Translations under genes and position numbers: made by a program
In this document: one piece after another, positions 16,757 through 25,183 of the stretch
Position numbering within the stretch: position 1 is the first letter of the stretch
How the letters are laid out: every line of letters begins with the position of its first letter
The notes under the pieces: model-generated
The model's input: the letters and a program-made list of their open reading frames with translations, nothing else
What the model was told of the DNA's origin: nothing
Databases searched by the model: none
NCBI RefSeq assembly: GCF_001854405.1
Contig: NZ_CP017718.1
Location: 1,612,001-1,676,000, forward strand
Length of the DNA: 64,000 bases
Direction of reading: 5' to 3'
Origin: Hyphomonas sp. Mor2
GTDB lineage: Bacteria; Pseudomonadota; Alphaproteobacteria; Caulobacterales; Hyphomonadaceae

Positions 16757-17725
16757 ATGCCACTGAGCGATCATGCAAGCATACTCGCCTGCCGCTTTGG
16801 CCTGAACCTCACGGCCGCGCTGCATAAGATCAGTTGCGCTAGCGGCTTCGTATATGCCAGCGACAATTCCTGCGACATCGTTCGGTTCATGCGCGAAACT
16901 GCTTTCATCGGTCTGGTCGATCAATCCGTCGACTCGGGCCGCGAGAACGGGGCGGCCCGCTGCCCGCGCCTCAGTGCCCACTAATCCGAAAGCTTCCCAC
17001 CGAGAAGGGATGGCCACGATATCGACGTCACCGAGAAACGCGGTCGGTGAGGTGAAAGCTTCCATGATTTCCACATTTGGAAGACCGGCTGCCAAGTTTC
17101 GTAGTTGAGCTTCATCTGGCCCCGCGCCCGCGAGCTTTACCTCAGCGACCTCAGGCGGAACCTGCGCCATGGCTTCAATCAGCAGGTCGAACCCTTTCTG
17201 CTTATGGAATCGCCCGAACGCGCCAATCTTGAGCGGCCCGCGATCACGTAAGCGCGGTCCCATCTCCAGCAACTCGCCGCAGCAACGCGATTGTGGAATG
17301 GCCACCACTTTTGCGGGGCGCGCGAGCTTTTGTTGCAAGATCCAAGCGCGCTGTGCCTCAGAAACAGCAACCACCGTGTCGACCAATCCATAGGCAAACC
17401 TCAGCATCTGCCGAAACCGCCGCTTTGGGCGCACTTCGCTGTTTTCGTAACCCTGCGTGTAAGAGTGCTCGATCAGGATGATGCGAGAGAATCCGCCGCG
17501 AAAGCGCAAGTCGAGCAACCATCCAAGTTTCTTCCAGTTTGCGGTGAAGTGGATGACCGCCACATCCTGAGGCGTCGTTGCCCGAACGGCGCCATCTCTA
17601 ATATCGACAACGCCGTGGGCTGCGATCTTAGCCAAGTCAGGATGCTCAAAATTCTTCAATGCGCGTGTGACCCCGCCCATAGCAAGGTCATCGAGAATAT
17701 GGATGATCCGGTTTGGCGTTCTCAT
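16730..17725 (-). CDS. glycosyltransferase family 4
   Basis: This 331-aa GT-B glycosyltransferase has an N-terminal domain with HILDDLAMGGVTRAL and HSYTQGYENS. The C-terminal GT4 domain is clear: GAFGRFHKQKGFDLLIEAMA (about 190-209), LAGAGPDE, and the sugar-nucleotide motif IPSRWEAFGLVGTEARAAGRPVLAA (about 258-282) with the expected E-x7-E pattern. It probably adds one sugar to the lipid-linked repeat on the cytoplasmic face. It is last in the minus-strand run after two GT2 genes, 10 nt from the preceding gene. Confidence 0.9.
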   Translation of the reverse strand: MRTPNRIIHILDDLAMGGVTRALKNFEHPDLAKIAAHGVVDIRDGAVRATTPQDVAVIHFTANWKKLGWLLDLRFRGGFSRIILIEHSYTQGYENSEVRPKRRFRQMLRFAYGLVDTVVAVSEAQRAWILQQKLARPAKVVAIPQSRCCGELLEMGPRLRDRGPLKIGAFGRFHKQKGFDLLIEAMAQVPPEVAEVKLAGAGPDEAQLRNLAAGLPNVEIMEAFTSPTAFLGDVDIVAIPSRWEAFGLVGTEARAAGRPVLAARVDGLIDQTDESSFAHEPNDVAGIVAGIYEAASATDLMQRGREVQAKAAGEYACMIAQWHNLLDGAFA

Positions 17726-17735
17726 TCGACGGTCC

Positions 17736-18704
17736 TCAAATCAATGCCTGCAATGGTCGGTTCAAAGCTGTCGGCAGGAATCGCAATACAGAGGCTGCGA
17801 TTAAGCTTGTCATTGTCTTAGCGGGCTCTTCGACGATAATGCGCGGGCACAAAGACAATGCATCCTTCATCAATGACCAAGCCATCGCGCCTTCTCCCAT
17901 TCGGACGCAGCGCCGCGCCAAGTAACGCAATTGATAAGCTTCGGCATATGGCGACCATTTCTTCGCAAAAGCGGGATCGAGACGGCGAACGCGATCGCGC
18001 ACCCGCGACCAGGTCGCAAATTGTTTGACAACATTAGCGGACAGGCCGCCGCCATTAATTCGATACCGCGTGAATGAACCTTTGATCCCCTCAAACCGCC
18101 AGCGCGTCGTCAGAGCGATCCGGCACCAGCATTCGATGTCTTCCGATTGGCGGAAAGACTCGTCAAAATAGTCGATTTCTTCGCGATCGCGATTGAGGAA
18201 ACTGATATCGTTGAATACCGCTTTTCGAACAATTGGGGCTGAGCCATTGCCAACCGGATTGCGAAGAAAAACGTCTCGCGCTTCGACGCTATGAAGCTTT
18301 GGACGTTGAACGATGCGAAGAAGCTGTCCCTCATCATCAATCATTCGCGACGCGGCATAGCTGACCCCGACATGAGGAGACCGCCGTAAGTGAGCAACGT
18401 GGTGCTCCAGTTTGTCGACCTCCCACAGATCGTCCGAATCGAGCAGGCCGATGAAGTGTCCTCGCGCGTTTCGAATTCCTGTGTTTCGCGCGCCTGCAAG
18501 ACCACGGTTAGCTTGCGAAATGATCCGGATGCGCGGATCATCATAGCGTTGACACAGCTCAATGGAATGATCCGTGCCCGCATCGTCGATAATCAGTAGC
18601 TCAAAATCAGTGAATGTTTGAGCCAGGACAGATTCAACGGCTGCCTGGACATATTTCGCAGTATTATAAACTGGCATAACGACCGAAACGATTGGTGTGC
18701 TCAT
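17736..18704 (-). CDS. glycosyltransferase family 2
   Basis: This 322-aa GT-A enzyme starts with VSVVMPVYNTAKYVQAAVESVLAQT. It continues with LIIDDAGTD and NTGIRNARGHFIGLLDSDDLWE, the nucleotide-sugar DxD-type site. EIDYFDESFRQSEDIECWCRIAL supplies the acceptor-side ED motif. The C-terminal part is helical without TM segments. It overlaps the upstream GT2 gene by 4 nt (ATGA). The sugar transferred cannot be predicted. Confidence 0.9.
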   Translation of the reverse strand: MSTPIVSVVMPVYNTAKYVQAAVESVLAQTFTDFELLIIDDAGTDHSIELCQRYDDPRIRIISQANRGLAGARNTGIRNARGHFIGLLDSDDLWEVDKLEHHVAHLRRSPHVGVSYAASRMIDDEGQLLRIVQRPKLHSVEARDVFLRNPVGNGSAPIVRKAVFNDISFLNRDREEIDYFDESFRQSEDIECWCRIALTTRWRFEGIKGSFTRYRINGGGLSANVVKQFATWSRVRDRVRRLDPAFAKKWSPYAEAYQLRYLARRCVRMGEGAMAWSLMKDALSLCPRIIVEEPAKTMTSLIAASVLRFLPTALNRPLQALI

Positions 18705-19639
18705 TTTGCGACAAGCTCCTTAAGTTTGCGATGAGGTAGGAAAGAAATCAGTGTGCCGAGAATTGTCAGCGCCGTGCGTCTTGGCTGCCGCAACAAAAGG
18801 CCGGGATTGTATCGAAATGCCAGGGCCAAATAACGCAGCGCTTCTGTCGGGCGCGCCATACGCAAAGCGCGGCGCGCGAGCTGTCGATGGAGAGGGCCAT
18901 ATGCCAGCCGCGCGGCTCTCGGCGCTCTCTCCGGAAACGCACTATGAGCGGCATCGACCATTCGCAACCAGCCCAGACGCATTCTTTCCAGGTCCGCGGA
19001 CTGACTGGCGTCAGATGAGCGATAAAAGAACCACTCTTCATCAAGCCCCATGATCTTCCAGTCAGTCCCGAGCGCAACGCGGAGGAGCCAATCTTGGTCT
19101 TCCGCAAAAGCAAGGTCAGGATTGAATCCGCCGGTCTCCTCAAACAGAGCCTTACGGCAGACAATGTTCGACGTGCTGCATACCGCGTTCTCGGCAAATA
19201 AATCTGCGGCGCTCAGTACTGCTCTGTGCGGCGTGAGCGTCCCCTGTTGCAGAGTGAAGGCGTCGAGAAATCGGGTTCGGCTGAATACCACCCCGGCTTG
19301 AGGCTTCTCGGCCAGCGAAAGGAGCATTCCCTCAAGGCGTTGCGGTGCCCACAAATCATCGGCGTCCAGAAAAGCCAGCACGTCTGCACGGGCCAATCCG
19401 GCACCGTGATTACGCGCTAAAGACGGACCACGATTGCAGCGCTGGATAACCGATATTCGCAAATCATTTCCAGCGGCTGCGATCGCCATCTGCGCGGTTT
19501 CATCCGGCGAACCATCAACCACGATGATGAGCTCCCAGTTCTGAAGCGTTTGTGACTGCACGCTGCGGATCGACTCTGCGATCGTGTCCATCGCTTTGTA
19601 TGCCGGCATGATCACAGTGACATCAGGATGACGGGTCAT
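18701..19639 (-). CDS. glycosyltransferase family 2
   Basis: This 312-aa GT2 enzyme reads VTVIMPAYKAMDTIAESIRSVQSQT, IIVVDGSPDET, NHGAGLARADVLAFLDADDLWAPQ and FAEDQDWLLRVAL, covering the donor-site DxD and the ED acceptor motif. The start at 19639 overlaps the flippase stop in an ATGA arrangement. A much longer in-frame reading begins at 19987, but it lies inside the flippase gene in another frame and has no family features. It is a paralogue of the next GT2 gene. Confidence 0.9.
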   Translation of the reverse strand: MTRHPDVTVIMPAYKAMDTIAESIRSVQSQTLQNWELIIVVDGSPDETAQMAIAAAGNDLRISVIQRCNRGPSLARNHGAGLARADVLAFLDADDLWAPQRLEGMLLSLAEKPQAGVVFSRTRFLDAFTLQQGTLTPHRAVLSAADLFAENAVCSTSNIVCRKALFEETGGFNPDLAFAEDQDWLLRVALGTDWKIMGLDEEWFFYRSSDASQSADLERMRLGWLRMVDAAHSAFPERAPRAARLAYGPLHRQLARRALRMARPTEALRYLALAFRYNPGLLLRQPRRTALTILGTLISFLPHRKLKELVAK

Positions 19640-20916
19640 GCATTCACTCCAAGTTTGGTCGATGCGTTCAGCGAGCGTTGCCCCAGTGCGAGCCAGGTTG
19701 CGGCGGAAGCGAAAATGGAGGCCGCGGCGACTGACAGAGCCGAAACGATAAACAGCCCATGCGACGCAAACAGCGCAATCGGGATGAGAACGAACGCCGA
19801 GAACCCGATCGAAATCTGAAAATCCTGACCTGATTGGCCTTGTGCGCGGGCCTTCATACGGACTGTATCGACGAACAAGCGCGCCGGTCCGCCGAGACAG
19901 AGAATTGCGACCAGTGGAGCAGCCGAAGCCCAAGTCGGCCCAAACACGATCGGCACATAGATCAAGGCGAACGCCGCCTGCAGGCAATACAACGCGCCAA
20001 ATGGCAGACCGAGATGCAGGATCGATTTACGAAACGCACCGACCCGATCTCGCGCGGCGCAAAGATGTGGGTAGACCGCATTGCTGAAAGCCCGGTTGAG
20101 CGCCGTCGAAACGCCTAATCCGGCATTGAATGCGAAATAGTACAGTCCCAGCGCTTCGACTCCGAGCGTCAATGAGATGATCACCTTGTCGAGTTGATCG
20201 CGGCACGCCCGCATCAGTTCGGAGCCGAGAACGGGAAGTGAAAATTTGAGGATGCTGGTCGAATTGGAACACCCGGCTGCGCGATTGGGTGTCCACGCCC
20301 GGCTGCGCAGCATACCGATCAACCAGATCGGCGTTGTCAAAATTTTTGGCAGAACGATGGCCCAGGCGCCAAAACCAGCAATCGCCAGTATTGCCGTTAG
20401 GGCGTGATCTGCCGCAACTTGCGCGGTCGAGATTGCAGCAAGCGCCTTCATTCGCTCATCACGTTGCAGGCAATAGGCATGCATGACGCCGAACGGCATC
20501 ATCAGGAACACAAGTCCAAGCGACGCAACCATCAACCCTGCGCCGCGGCCGGGGAGCAATGCTTCTACCACCGCTCCGGCCGCGACTTGCGCCACGAACA
20601 AGACCAGGCAGACGATCCACATCAGTCGATTGGCCGTATTGGCGACGCGATCAAAGCCGCGAGAAGTCGCACGGATTACTGCTGCCCCGATCCCGTTTTC
20701 TGTAAACACGCGTGTGATCTCGAATACTGTGAGCGCAATCGCAGCCACACCGAACGCAGCCGCGTCGAGCTGTCGTGCTAGAATTATCGCGGCAAATACG
20801 CGCCCAACGCGACTTACTAATTCAGCGCCGGTCAACCACCCGACATTGCGCGCCAGCTGGTGCTGCGTCAGTTGCCGCGCTGCGCGCCTTGCTTTGAAAT
20901 AGGCGGTGGTGATCAC
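19636..20916 (-). CDS. Wzx-type polysaccharide flippase
   Basis: This is a MATE-like oligosaccharide flippase with about twelve to fourteen TM helices over 426 residues. Typical early features are RVGRVFAAIILARQLDAAAFGVAAIALTVFEI and ENGIGAAVIR. It should move undecaprenyl-linked repeat units to the periplasmic face for polymerisation. The GTG at 20916 is preferred over a GTG at 20940 because GAGGAGG lies 5 nt upstream of it. It is first in the minus-strand run of EPS genes and shares its upstream region with the divergent GT26 fusion. Confidence 0.85.
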   Translation of the reverse strand: MITTAYFKARRAARQLTQHQLARNVGWLTGAELVSRVGRVFAAIILARQLDAAAFGVAAIALTVFEITRVFTENGIGAAVIRATSRGFDRVANTANRLMWIVCLVLFVAQVAAGAVVEALLPGRGAGLMVASLGLVFLMMPFGVMHAYCLQRDERMKALAAISTAQVAADHALTAILAIAGFGAWAIVLPKILTTPIWLIGMLRSRAWTPNRAAGCSNSTSILKFSLPVLGSELMRACRDQLDKVIISLTLGVEALGLYYFAFNAGLGVSTALNRAFSNAVYPHLCAARDRVGAFRKSILHLGLPFGALYCLQAAFALIYVPIVFGPTWASAAPLVAILCLGGPARLFVDTVRMKARAQGQSGQDFQISIGFSAFVLIPIALFASHGLFIVSALSVAAASIFASAATWLALGQRSLNASTKLGVNA

Positions 20917-21043
20917 AGTGCCCTCCTCGATCGTTGCCACATGACAGGTTCAAGAATCGCTGCACTTTTTGGTTGCGGCGCGCAGCCGCATAACGCCCTG
21001 GTTTTATTGACTTATTTCGCCAGGCGCTGGCATAGCGCCGATT

Positions 21044-21073
21044 TGCAGATTGCGAAATCCATTGCAGTTTACG
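21044..21073. promoter_or_regulatory. paired TGCAG/TTGCG palindromes in divergent EPS promoter
   Basis: TGCAG-A-TTGCG (21044-21054) and TGCAG-T-TTACG (21063-21073) are degenerate copies of the 11-bp element found at 12492 and 22672. Their centres are 19 bp apart. They lie in the 310-nt spacer between the flippase operon and the GT26 fusion, where no gene is seen. Confidence 0.4.
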
Positions 21074-21226
21074 CAGTCCGCCTACGGCATTTTGCGAGTG
21101 ACAGCATCTGATCGGCATCGCGAGATACCGCTACACCCCTGTAATTGCTGGCTATTTACTCCCGACCGGCCGGCGGAATGCTTTCTGCGACCTGTTTCTT
21201 CGAATGCGCAATGCAGGAGATTGAAC

Positions 21227-22657
21227 ATGCAGCAGGCACAAATTCAGACCAACTCAACCCCGCCGCCACGGCGACCCGTGATCGGACCGAAGCGTCAGCT
21301 CAGAACAAGTCAAGTGCTTGGATTTGACGTTGCGCAGGCCGGAATGGCTGAAGCAGTCTACTGGATCGCAGATCGCGCCCAGTCCCGCGCGCCAACACAG
21401 ATCGCGTTTCTAAACGCGCATTGCGCAAATCTCGCGCGGAAGGACTGGCGCTATCGTGACACACTCAAAAATGTCGATGCGCTTTTGCCAGATGGATCCG
21501 GGATCGCATTCGCCGCGAAGTTGGATGCGGTTTCGCTGGGCGACAATCTCAACGGGACCGATCTGTTCGCACCGCTCTGCCGGTGCCTTGCGTTTCGCAA
21601 CATCTCCGTCTTTTTTCTGGGTGGCCAGCCCGGTGTCGCCAAAGCCGCGGCCCAAAATGCGCGAGCGGATTGTCCTGCGCTGAAAGTTGCTGGCTATCGT
21701 CATGGCTATTTCAGCCCGCGCGAAGAAGAAGAGGTGATTTCAGAGATCAACGCCTCTGGTGCAAGAGTCGTCTTTGTCGCTTTCGGTGTTCCATCACAGG
21801 ATGTGTGGCTGGCGCGCGTTCGCCATCGCCTGCATGCGCCAGTTGTGCTCGGAGTCGGCGGCCTATTTGACTTCGTTTCAGGCCGGATCCCGCGCGCACC
21901 CGAATGGATGCGCAAGACGGGCCTGGAATGGTTGTATCGGTTCAAGTGTGAGCCCCGCAGGATGTGGAAACGCTACCTCGTCGGCAATGTCGCATTTATC
22001 GCGCGAGCGGTGCTACATACATTCTCGCGCCGTCGCCACGGCGCAGCAAAATCTGTCGATCGCGCAATGACCCGTGCAATGGATATTGCGGGATCCGTTG
22101 TCGCAATGGCACTTCTGTCTCCCTTGCTGATTGGAACGGCGTTGGCGATCCGCCTCGAAAGCAAGGGCCCGGCTCTTTATCGGCAGATTCGAATTGGCGA
22201 GGACGGCAAGCCTTTCGAGATTTATAAGTTCCGTTCGATGCGGATCGATGGGCCATCGCAAGCCGAACTGAGCCAAATGGCGGATGATCGCAATGATGGC
22301 GTCACCTTCAAACTGAAGCGCGATCCTCGGATCACGCGCATCGGGCAATTCACTCGCAAATTCTCTATCGATGAGTTGCCGCAACTCTGGAATGTTCTGA
22401 AAGGTGAAATGTCCTTGGTCGGCCCGCGCCCAGCTTTGCCGGTCGAGGTTGAGAAATATTCCGCAGTCGAGCGTCGGCGCTTGCGCGGCAAACCGGGCAT
22501 AACATGCTTCTGGCAAATCCAGGGGCGAGCTGACCTGCCGTTTGAGCGCCAGGTCGTCCTGGACGTGGCTTATTTGCAAAAACGCTCGATCTGGCTCGAT
22601 ATCGCCATTCTGTTTCGAACCCCCATCGCCGTTTTGACCGCGCGGGGTGCATATTAG
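21227..22657 (+). CDS. fused GT26 glycosyltransferase and initiating sugar-1-phosphate transferase
   Basis: This 476-aa protein joins two enzymes. Residues about 30-245 are a WecG/TagA/CpsF (GT26) domain, with FLNAHCANLARKD, LLPDGSGIAFAAK and VFVAFGVPSQDVWLAR. Residues about 265-476 are a bacterial sugar transferase: hydrophobic segment MDIAGSVVAMALLSPLL, YKFRSMR, KFSIDELPQLWNVLKGEMS with LVGPRP, and RGKPGITCFWQIQGR. The C-terminal part would put the first sugar phosphate on undecaprenyl phosphate and the N-terminal part add a later sugar. In Caulobacter holdfast synthesis these are separate proteins (HfsE type and HfsJ). The start at 21227 has AGGAG 7 nt upstream; the longer frame from 21050 is untypical. 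Confidence 0.88.
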   Translation: MQQAQIQTNSTPPPRRPVIGPKRQLRTSQVLGFDVAQAGMAEAVYWIADRAQSRAPTQIAFLNAHCANLARKDWRYRDTLKNVDALLPDGSGIAFAAKLDAVSLGDNLNGTDLFAPLCRCLAFRNISVFFLGGQPGVAKAAAQNARADCPALKVAGYRHGYFSPREEEEVISEINASGARVVFVAFGVPSQDVWLARVRHRLHAPVVLGVGGLFDFVSGRIPRAPEWMRKTGLEWLYRFKCEPRRMWKRYLVGNVAFIARAVLHTFSRRRHGAAKSVDRAMTRAMDIAGSVVAMALLSPLLIGTALAIRLESKGPALYRQIRIGEDGKPFEIYKFRSMRIDGPSQAELSQMADDRNDGVTFKLKRDPRITRIGQFTRKFSIDELPQLWNVLKGEMSLVGPRPALPVEVEKYSAVERRRLRGKPGITCFWQIQGRADLPFERQVVLDVAYLQKRSIWLDIAILFRTPIAVLTARGAY

Positions 22658-22671
22658 GCAGCGTCGATTGG

Positions 22672-22732
22672 TGCAATTTGCAACGCCCACTTTTGCATTT
22701 TGCAAATATTCATGTGGCATAATGCAAATTCG
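22672..22732. promoter_or_regulatory. TGCAA-type palindromes upstream of histidine kinase
   Basis: TGCAA-T-TTGCA (22672-22682) is perfect, TGCAT-T-TTGCA (22694-22704) has one change and centres 22 bp on, and a partial TGCAA-A-TTCG follows at 22723-22732. A perfect 7-bp inverted repeat CATGGGA-N4-TCCCATG lies just downstream at 22734-22751. No gene lies in this 243-nt spacer. Confidence 0.5.
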
Positions 22733-22900
22733 TCATGGGAAGGATCCCATGAAAACGCTTTAGCGCACTGTATAAATTAGATTATTTTTGCTCTCACGCG
22801 TTTCACTTGGATTTTGCATCACTCGCAGCGCAAGCAAGCGGGATCTGCAATGGCCAACTCTGAAAATCCGCGCGACATGAATCGCGGCAAGGAACCTTAT

Positions 22901-25183
22901 ATGTCGGACGCCGAAAAGACGCTTTTTGCAATTGAACGCGATAATGCGTTGCGAAACGCTGTTATTGATGCAGCGCTCGATTGCATCATCATGATGGATC
23001 AGGATGGTCAGATCGTGGAGTTCAATCCGGCCGCGGAAGGCGTCTTTGGTTACACCCGAGACGAAGCCGTCGGCGCGATGCTCGCTGATCTCATTATACC
23101 AGAGAACCTGCGAGAGGCTCACCATTCCGGTCTATCTCACTATCTAAAGACCGGAGAACATGCGGTCCTGAACAAACGGATTGAGGTTCCCGCCACAAAC
23201 AAAAGCGGCGACGAACTCCTCGTCGAATTGGCCATCTCTCCCGTCGAATTCGGTGGCACAAAATTTTTCTCTGCGTACTTACGGGACATCACGGAAACAA
23301 AAGCCGCACAAGAACAATTGCGCGCGTCTGAGGAGCGATTCCAGAGTCTTTTCGAGCTTTCACCGGACGCAATCGTCGTAATCAATGGAAAAGGTGAACT
23401 GCTGGATGCGAACAGTCTCGCCTGCGAACTTGCAGGTTATAGCAAGGAAGAGATGCTGAAGATGCCGGCAGTCGATTTTGTCGCGCCAGACAACCTCTCC
23501 GCCGCCCTGTCCGGCATGACAACGGCTGGCGGCGGTGAAACCGTCAAAATTCAGATCGAGTTTCTCGACGCAAACAAGAAACGTGTTCCAACCGAAGTTT
23601 TGGGTCGCCGCATCGAGAGTGAGAATGGCGCACTCTATTATGGCGTTATTCGAGATATCTCCGATCGGCTCGCCAAAGAACAGCAACTGAGAGATTCAAA
23701 AGATGCAGCGGAAAAGGCCAATTCAGCCAAATCCGACTTTCTCGCGAACATGTCTCATGAAATGCGAACCCCACTGAACGGCGTGATTGGCTCACTTTCA
23801 TTGGTCGAGCGTGCAGGCGTCAGCGAGCAAGCCGCCTCACTCATCACCGCAGCTGAACGGTCGGCCGAAACGCTGCTCACTCTAATCGACGACTTGCTGG
23901 ACCTATCCCGGATTGAAGCCGGTGAAATCGAAGTCGAAAATTCGGTGTTCGACCCAAGAAAATTCTCAACTCTTGTTTCGGAAGTGTTCGGCCCGCTTGC
24001 GGAAAAGAAACAACTCGAGCTGAACACGACATTGAGTTTCGACGGTAAGATGATCCGATCGGACGTCGGGAAAATCCGACAGGTCCTAATCAATTTGGTC
24101 GGCAACGCTATCAAATTCACGCAACGCGGTTCCATCGACGTAAACATCGGCGTCAATCTAGAAACCAGCCCCGCAGTCCTGACGTTGGACGTCAGCGATA
24201 CCGGCATCGGTATTTCAAAACTAGATCAAGCCGTACTTTTCGATCGTTTCAAGCAAGGCGACTCCTCGCGCTCCAAATCGCATGGCGGCGCTGGTCTCGG
24301 TCTCGCGATCTGTAAACAACTCGCCGAAATCATGGACGGGTCCATTTCCGTGAGCAGCGCTCCAGGCGTTGGCTCGACCTTTACCTTCATGATTCCGGTT
24401 GAGCACGCGGATGAACAATCCGAGGTGCTGTCGTCGCCCGCTCAGCATGATGCGAATCTACGCGGACGGGTGCTCATTGCTGAGGATTCCGAAACGAATG
24501 CTATGGTGGCCATGAAAATGCTCGAACGGTTAGGGTTGGAATTCGAACATGTGACCGATGGCGCTGCTGCAGTAGACGCCGCATTGAGTGAAACCTTCGA
24601 TCTTGTTCTGATGGACGTGTCCATGCCCACGCTCGACGGCCTAGAGGCAACCCGGATACTTCGCGATCGCGGCTATACGGTTCCGATCATCGCGATGACG
24701 GCGCACGCACTCAAAGGAGATCGTGACCAAGCATTCAAAGTCGGCATGTCAGGCTACGTTACAAAGCCCGTGCGCCCGAATGCGCTACGCGATGCACTCG
24801 GTAAATGGCTGTCAGATGCTCCTGCGCCAGCTGACGCAGAAGAAACGAACTTTGCGGCGCTCGACACCGATGCAATCCGTGAAGTCTGGGAGGGTGACCT
24901 GGAAACATACACCGAGATCGGGCGCATCTTTCTGGACGAACTTGCCTGGCGCATTCCCGGTCTCAGTAATGCTAACGTGGTTGAACTCGAGCATCACGCA
25001 CACTCGCTCAAAGGTGCGGCGTCGAATATTGGCGCGACTGAGCTAAGTCGCCTCGCGGCAGAGCTCGAATCCTTGGCAAAATCTGGCGCGCAGGGTCGCA
25101 TCGCGCCGATGATCAAGTCGATTGAATACGAAGCCGCGCGCGTTCGTGAGGCGCTGGAAGAAGACTATCTGGGAGCTCAATAA
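22901..25183 (+). CDS. hybrid sensor histidine kinase, PAS-PAS-HisKA-HATPase-REC-HPt
   Basis: This is a cytoplasmic-looking phosphorelay kinase of about 760 residues. Two PAS domains come first (about 10-135 and 140-255), then HisKA with SHEMRTPLNG (phospho-His near 286). The HATPase has NLVGNAIKFT, DTGIGI and GGAGLGLAI. A receiver domain (LVLMDVSMP; AMTAHA; TKP) and a C-terminal HPt (HAHSLKGAASNIG) complete it. No TM helix is seen, so the signal is probably intracellular, perhaps redox or metabolic through PAS. The ATG at 22901 is chosen because AAGGA lies 7 nt upstream; in-frame starts at 22814 (TTG) and 22850 lack a good site. Its stop abuts the response regulator start, so the pair should work together. 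Confidence 0.88.
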   Translation: MSDAEKTLFAIERDNALRNAVIDAALDCIIMMDQDGQIVEFNPAAEGVFGYTRDEAVGAMLADLIIPENLREAHHSGLSHYLKTGEHAVLNKRIEVPATNKSGDELLVELAISPVEFGGTKFFSAYLRDITETKAAQEQLRASEERFQSLFELSPDAIVVINGKGELLDANSLACELAGYSKEEMLKMPAVDFVAPDNLSAALSGMTTAGGGETVKIQIEFLDANKKRVPTEVLGRRIESENGALYYGVIRDISDRLAKEQQLRDSKDAAEKANSAKSDFLANMSHEMRTPLNGVIGSLSLVERAGVSEQAASLITAAERSAETLLTLIDDLLDLSRIEAGEIEVENSVFDPRKFSTLVSEVFGPLAEKKQLELNTTLSFDGKMIRSDVGKIRQVLINLVGNAIKFTQRGSIDVNIGVNLETSPAVLTLDVSDTGIGISKLDQAVLFDRFKQGDSSRSKSHGGAGLGLAICKQLAEIMDGSISVSSAPGVGSTFTFMIPVEHADEQSEVLSSPAQHDANLRGRVLIAEDSETNAMVAMKMLERLGLEFEHVTDGAAAVDAALSETFDLVLMDVSMPTLDGLEATRILRDRGYTVPIIAMTAHALKGDRDQAFKVGMSGYVTKPVRPNALRDALGKWLSDAPAPADAEETNFAALDTDAIREVWEGDLETYTEIGRIFLDELAWRIPGLSNANVVELEHHAHSLKGAASNIGATELSRLAAELESLAKSGAQGRIAPMIKSIEYEAARVREALEEDYLGAQ

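Noticed and set aside
18701-19987. 428-codon reading of the second GT2 gene.
   Set aside because: The first 116 codons overlap the flippase gene out of frame; the ATGA overlap start at 19639 gives a normal GT2 N-terminus.
12492-22900. Sigma54 -24/-12 promoters before the EPS genes.
   Set aside because: No TGGCAC-N5-TTGC with the required GG-N10-GC spacing and good identity was found; the closest strings had wrong spacing or poor bases.
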